Position numbers and translations under genes: made by a program | The notes under the pieces: generated by a model | What the model was told of the DNA's origin: nothing | What the model saw: the letters and a program-made list of their open reading frames with translations, nothing else | The model's database searches: none | Shown here: piece after piece, positions 60,361 to 64,000 of the stretch | How positions within the stretch are numbered: position 1 is the first letter of the stretch | Layout: each line of letters begins with the position of its first letter | From: Gemmatimonadota bacterium | Lineage (GTDB): Bacteria; Gemmatimonadota; Gemmatimonadetes; Gemmatimonadales; Gemmatimonadaceae | Length of the DNA: 64,000 bases | NCBI GenBank assembly: GCA_028287305.1 | Contig: JAQBPX010000032.1 | Location: 186,001-250,000 of the forward strand | Direction: 5' to 3'

Positions 60361-63300
60361 GTGCGCACGTCCCTCCCCGTAGCTCTTCGCGCGACCCTCG
60401 CGGCCTGCCTCCTGGCCGTGCCGCTTTCCGCACAGCAGAACGCCACGACAGAATTCATGCACTGGCGCCAGATCGGGCCCGGTCGCGCCGGCCGCGCGCG
60501 CGCTCTATCGGGCGTGCCGAGCCAGCCGAATGTCTTCTACATCGGCTTCGACAACGGCGGCGTGTGGCGCTCCACGGACTACGGGTCCACCTGGCAGCCC
60601 CTCTTCGATTCGCAGCCCACTGGCTCCATCGGCGCGATCGCGGTGGCGCCCTCGGACCCGAACATCATCTATGTGGGCAGCGGCGCGGGCATCATCCGCC
60701 CTGACCTCGCGACCGGCAACGGCGTCTACAAGTCGATCGACGCGGGCAAGACATGGACGCACCTCGGCCTCGATGACACGCAGATGATCGCGATGATCGA
60801 CGTCGACCCCCGCGATGCCAACAAGCTCTTCGTCGCCGCGCTAGGTCATCCCTACGGGCCCAACGCGACGCGCGGTGTGTTCCGCTCCACCGACGGCGGC
60901 GCCTCGTTCCAGAAGGTGCTCTACAAGGACGAATACACGAGCGCGAACGACGTGCGCATCGATCCCAGCGATCCCAACACGGTGTACGCGACGCTCTGGC
61001 AGCAGCAGCAGAGCTTCATCGAGGGACAGGGCTTCGGCGGGGCGGGGAACGGCATCTTCAAGTCATCCGACGGCGGCGCCACGTGGAAGCAGCTCACCGA
61101 CGGGCTTCCGCCGGTGATCCAGGCGAACCTCGCGATCGCGCCGAGCAATTCGAAGGTGCTGTACGCGACCGTCGCGGGTGTCGGTGCGAATGGCAACGTC
61201 ACCACGGGAACCGTCGGCTTCTACAAGTCGAGTGACGCCGGCGAGCACTGGACCACGGCTGTCGCCGCCGCGGGCAGCACGCGTGCGCAGGACCCGCGCC
61301 CCATGGTGCGCATCGGCGGTGGCGACCTGCCGACGATCGTTGTGGACCCGAAGAATGAGAAGGTGGTCTACAGCGCCTCCACCGTGTTCTGGCGCACCGA
61401 GGACGCGGGCCTCACCTGGACCGCCGTTCGCGGCGCACCGGGCGGCGACGACTACCAGAAGGCGTGGGTGAACCCGGTGAATCCCGACATCCTGCTGGTG
61501 GTGGCGGACCAGGGCGGCGTGGTGTCAGCGAACCGCGGCGTGAGCTGGAGCAACTGGTACAACCAGCCCACCGCCGCGATGTATCACGTCAGCACCGACA
61601 ACGCATTCCCGTATCGCGTCTGCGGCGGGCAGCAGGATTCCGGCTCGGCGTGCGTGGACAGCCGCTCGTCGGATGGGGAGATCACCTTCCACGACTGGCA
61701 CCCGATCAACGTCCAGGAGTACGGCGTCGCCGCTCCCGATCCGAAGGACCCCGACCTGGTCTTCGGCAGCGCGCGCACCAACGTCTCGCTCTGGAATCGC
61801 CGCACCGCGCAGGTCACGCAGGTCGGCCCCGACGCGAGCGCACGCGGCGCGGAGTTCGGGCGCAACGTGCGGACGATGCCCATCCAGTGGTCACCCACGG
61901 AGGCGGGCGTCCTCTATTACACGAGCAACGTCGTCTGGCGCTCGGCCGACCACGCGCACAGCTGGACGCGCATCAGCCCCGACCTCACGCGCGCCACGTG
62001 GGAAGTGCCGGCGAGCGCGGGCAAGTACGCGAGCGGCGTGACGCCCGCGCCGGCGGGCAGCCTCACGGCCATGTCGGTGTCACCGAAGAAGGCAGGCGTC
62101 ATCTGGACCGGCTCTGACGATGGCACCATCCAGGTCACCACGAATGGCGGCAAGACCTGGACGAACGTGACGCCCGCGGCGATCAAGCCGTGGACGCGCA
62201 TCTTCAACATCGAGGCGGGTCACTTCGACGCCGGCACCGCGTACGCCGCGGCGAACACGATGCGCATCGATGACATGAACCCGCACTTCTGGCGCACGCA
62301 CGACGGGGGAAAGAGCTGGACCGAGATCAACAACGAGATCGCGCCGGGCTCCGTGTCCAACTCCATTCGCGAGGACCCGCGCAAGCCGGGCATCCTCTTC
62401 GCCTCGACCGACGCGCAGGTGTGGTTCAGCCTGGATGACGGCGACCACTGGAAGTCACTGCGCAACGACATGCCGGCCATCTCCGTGCGCGACCTGCAGG
62501 TGAAGGACGACAGCACCTGCCTCTGCTCCGACCTCATTGCCGGCACACACGGGCGCGGCTTCTGGATCCTGGACGACATCACGCCCTTCCGGGAGCACGC
62601 AGAGGCAGAGGCGGCGACGTCGGCGTACCTGTTCAAGCCGGCGACCGCGGTGCGCGTGCGCTTCGCGACAAATGACCCGACACCATGGCCGCCCGAGCTT
62701 CCCGCCGGCGAGAATCCCCCCGATGGCGCGATCATCGACTACCTGCTCAAGACGGCGCCCGCCGGCGCGGTGAAGCTCGAGATCCTGGACAAGTCCGGCA
62801 AGGTCGTGCGCAGCTACGCGAGCACCGACCTCTTCCCCGATCCCGATCCGGCGCGCGACCCTGCGGCGTACAACAAGATCTGCCAGGAGACGCCGAGCGC
62901 GCCTGACTGCGACCTGCCGCTCTACTGGCCCGCGCCGGTAAATCACCTCGGGGCGCAGGTCGGCATGCACCGCTTCCTCTGGGACATGCGATTCGATCCG
63001 CTCGAGCCCCCGACCGCGACGCCCGCCGGCGAGGATGCCCAGGGCGCAGTGCCACATCGCACCACGCCGAGTGACAACGCGCCGTGGGCCCCCCCAGGCA
63101 GCTACACCGTGCGCCTCAGCGTGGACGGCAAGCAGTTCGACCAGCCCATCACCCTCAGGCTCGACCCGCGCGTGCGAATCGCGCCCGCGACGCTGGCGCA
63201 GGTCAACACGCTCACGCGTGACCTCTACGACAAGGCGATCGCGCTGCGCGGTGAGCTGCACTCGGCGCGCGCGATGTCGGCGACGCTCAATTCCATGAAT

Positions 63301-63609
63301 CGCGGCGACGCGCCCGCAATGAAGGCGCAGGTGGATTCCATCGCGCCGCCGGCGTCGGCTGCGCGCGGCCGGCGCGGTGGGTTCGGTGGACCGCCGCAGG
63401 CACGCGCGGCCGGCGCGCCCGTTCCGCCGCCTTCGATCGAGGCAGTGATGAACTCGGCGTTCGCCGCGGCGATGAGCATGCAGAACGCCGAGACGGCCCC
63501 CACCGCCGGCCAGCTCGCGGCCGCCGCGAAGGCCCAGGCCGACTACGCCGATGTCATGAAGCGCTGGAGCGCGTTGAAGCAGCGGCTGCCGAGCGGGGTG
63601 GCGAAGTGA
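60361..63609 (+). CDS. Secreted VPS10/sortilin-like Asp-box protein (B)
   Basis: 1082 residues from GTG with the signal peptide MRTSLPVALRATLAACLLAVPLSAQ. The beta-propeller region (about 30-720) has at least ten Asp-box-like motifs, including STDYGSTW, SIDAGKTW, STDGGASF, SSDGGATW, TEDAGLTW, SANRGVSW, TTNGGKTW and THDGGKSW. The C-terminal part (about 790-1082) has a beta domain with DLPLYWPAPVNHLGAQVG and helical segments. It also has a Gly/Ala/Pro/Arg-rich stretch (RGRRGGFGGPPQARAAG). It is a paralogue of the divergent gene. I reject a frame extending 73 codons upstream, which lacks a signal peptide and crosses the repeat. The stop overlaps the AIM24-like GTG. Confidence 0.9.
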   Translation: MRTSLPVALRATLAACLLAVPLSAQQNATTEFMHWRQIGPGRAGRARALSGVPSQPNVFYIGFDNGGVWRSTDYGSTWQPLFDSQPTGSIGAIAVAPSDPNIIYVGSGAGIIRPDLATGNGVYKSIDAGKTWTHLGLDDTQMIAMIDVDPRDANKLFVAALGHPYGPNATRGVFRSTDGGASFQKVLYKDEYTSANDVRIDPSDPNTVYATLWQQQQSFIEGQGFGGAGNGIFKSSDGGATWKQLTDGLPPVIQANLAIAPSNSKVLYATVAGVGANGNVTTGTVGFYKSSDAGEHWTTAVAAAGSTRAQDPRPMVRIGGGDLPTIVVDPKNEKVVYSASTVFWRTEDAGLTWTAVRGAPGGDDYQKAWVNPVNPDILLVVADQGGVVSANRGVSWSNWYNQPTAAMYHVSTDNAFPYRVCGGQQDSGSACVDSRSSDGEITFHDWHPINVQEYGVAAPDPKDPDLVFGSARTNVSLWNRRTAQVTQVGPDASARGAEFGRNVRTMPIQWSPTEAGVLYYTSNVVWRSADHAHSWTRISPDLTRATWEVPASAGKYASGVTPAPAGSLTAMSVSPKKAGVIWTGSDDGTIQVTTNGGKTWTNVTPAAIKPWTRIFNIEAGHFDAGTAYAAANTMRIDDMNPHFWRTHDGGKSWTEINNEIAPGSVSNSIREDPRKPGILFASTDAQVWFSLDDGDHWKSLRNDMPAISVRDLQVKDDSTCLCSDLIAGTHGRGFWILDDITPFREHAEAEAATSAYLFKPATAVRVRFATNDPTPWPPELPAGENPPDGAIIDYLLKTAPAGAVKLEILDKSGKVVRSYASTDLFPDPDPARDPAAYNKICQETPSAPDCDLPLYWPAPVNHLGAQVGMHRFLWDMRFDPLEPPTATPAGEDAQGAVPHRTTPSDNAPWAPPGSYTVRLSVDGKQFDQPITLRLDPRVRIAPATLAQVNTLTRDLYDKAIALRGELHSARAMSATLNSMNRGDAPAMKAQVDSIAPPASAARGRRGGFGGPPQARAAGAPVPPPSIEAVMNSAFAAAMSMQNAETAPTAGQLAAAAKAQADYADVMKRWSALKQRLPSGVAK

Positions 63610-64000
63610 GGATCACGCCGAAGCTCATCCGGGATGAGGTGCGCGACGAGACGTACGCGGGCCTCACGTATCACATCGAGGGCGATACGGTCCCGACGCT
63701 CCACATCGAGCTGGGTCGCAGGCCCGTGTACTTCGAGCATCACGTGCTGCTCTGGAAGCACTCGGACGTCGAGATCGAGGTGAAGTCGCTGCAGGGCGCC
63801 TTCAAGCGCGCGATCGCCGGGATGTCGATCTTCGTGACGCAGGCGGCGGGGCCCGGGCACATCGCATTCAGCCGAGATGGCCCCGGACAGCTGATCGCCA
63901 TTCACATGAAGAAGGGGGACCGCCTGGACGTGCGCGAACACCAGTTCCTCGCGGCGACTGATGGCGTGGACTACACCTTCCAGCGCGTGAAGGGCGCCGC
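63606..64000 (+). CDS. AIM24-family protein, 3' partial
   Basis: The 131 visible residues start at GTG, overlapping the preceding stop (GTGA), and the right edge cuts the gene. The sequence has the beta-roll pattern of the AIM24/TIGR00266 group. Blocks are TYHIEGDTVPTLHIELG, VYFEHHVLLWKHSDVEIEVKS, LQGAFKRAIAGMSIFVTQAAGPGHIAFSRDGPGQLIAIHM and GDRLDVREHQFLAA. Bacterial members are of unknown function; yeast Aim24 acts in mitochondrial membrane organisation. It is translationally coupled to the VPS10-like gene. Confidence 0.85.
   Translation, partial: MRITPKLIRDEVRDETYAGLTYHIEGDTVPTLHIELGRRPVYFEHHVLLWKHSDVEIEVKSLQGAFKRAIAGMSIFVTQAAGPGHIAFSRDGPGQLIAIHMKKGDRLDVREHQFLAATDGVDYTFQRVKGA

Overview
The window is about 64 kb of very GC-rich bacterial DNA. 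It is densely coding on both strands, with many ATGA, GTGA and TAATG start/stop overlaps. The gene content fits Gemmatimonadota: two giant secreted VPS10/sortilin-like Asp-box proteins, a PadR regulator with an ADOP-type permease, a PadR-like MocR/AraC/DinB regulator set, many secreted small-domain proteins, and numerous soluble histidine kinases. This assignment comes from gene content alone; no rRNA marker is present. I see no insertion sequence, prophage, CRISPR array or integrase. It looks like ordinary chromosome rather than an island.

Region 1 (1-8.2 kb, plus strand) is housekeeping: an amino-acid dehydrogenase (cut by the left edge), glyA, two small conserved genes, nnrD/nnrE, thiL, plsC, eno and an ftsB/divIC-like gene. 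An opposing Ig-like lipoprotein gene follows. Next come initiator and elongator tRNA-Met genes, with a clear divergent promoter pair on the left and a terminator on the right.

Region 2 (8.4-11.4 kb) is the most novel part: three translationally coupled genes. They encode a heme-oxygenase-like (ABM/IsdG-fold) + PAS-like + zinc-ribbon protein, a CarH-like B12-binding protein with no DNA-binding domain, and a soluble histidine kinase. I read it as a candidate tetrapyrrole, light or redox sensory system.

Region 3 (11.4-26.7 kb) is a mix of regulators (MocR, AraC, Lrp) and small secreted or DinB-fold proteins. It also holds alpha/beta hydrolases, an isochorismatase-like hydrolase, an RNase II/R-family enzyme with three C-terminal OB-like repeats, and two PAP2 phosphatases.

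Region 4 (26.7-43.3 kb) is carbon metabolism and signalling. An 8.5-kb cyclic beta-1,2-glucan synthase-like gene (GT84/GH94) is divergent from phosphoketolase. Acetate kinase completes the phosphoketolase-to-acetate/ATP route. Two paralogous histidine kinases flank ackA, and the second is coupled to a FIST sensor gene.

Region 5 (43.4-55.7 kb) has PadR-ADOP with a 17-bp inverted repeat as a probable operator, a MetX-like hydrolase, a cyclophilin lipoprotein and a MATE exporter. It also has a 1280-residue hybrid kinase with four near-identical tandem PAS domains plus its single-domain response regulator, an AlkB homologue and a GlcG/HbpS-like protein.

Region 6 (55.9-64 kb) has an orphan ExbD whose ribosome-binding site lies inside a hairpin, followed by a 216-bp non-coding palindromic element. 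Two divergent VPS10-like genes then share a symmetric inverted-repeat control region, and an AIM24-family gene is cut by the right edge.

Six genes start 6-7 nt after a TANNNT -10 box, so leaderless transcription is probably common in this organism.
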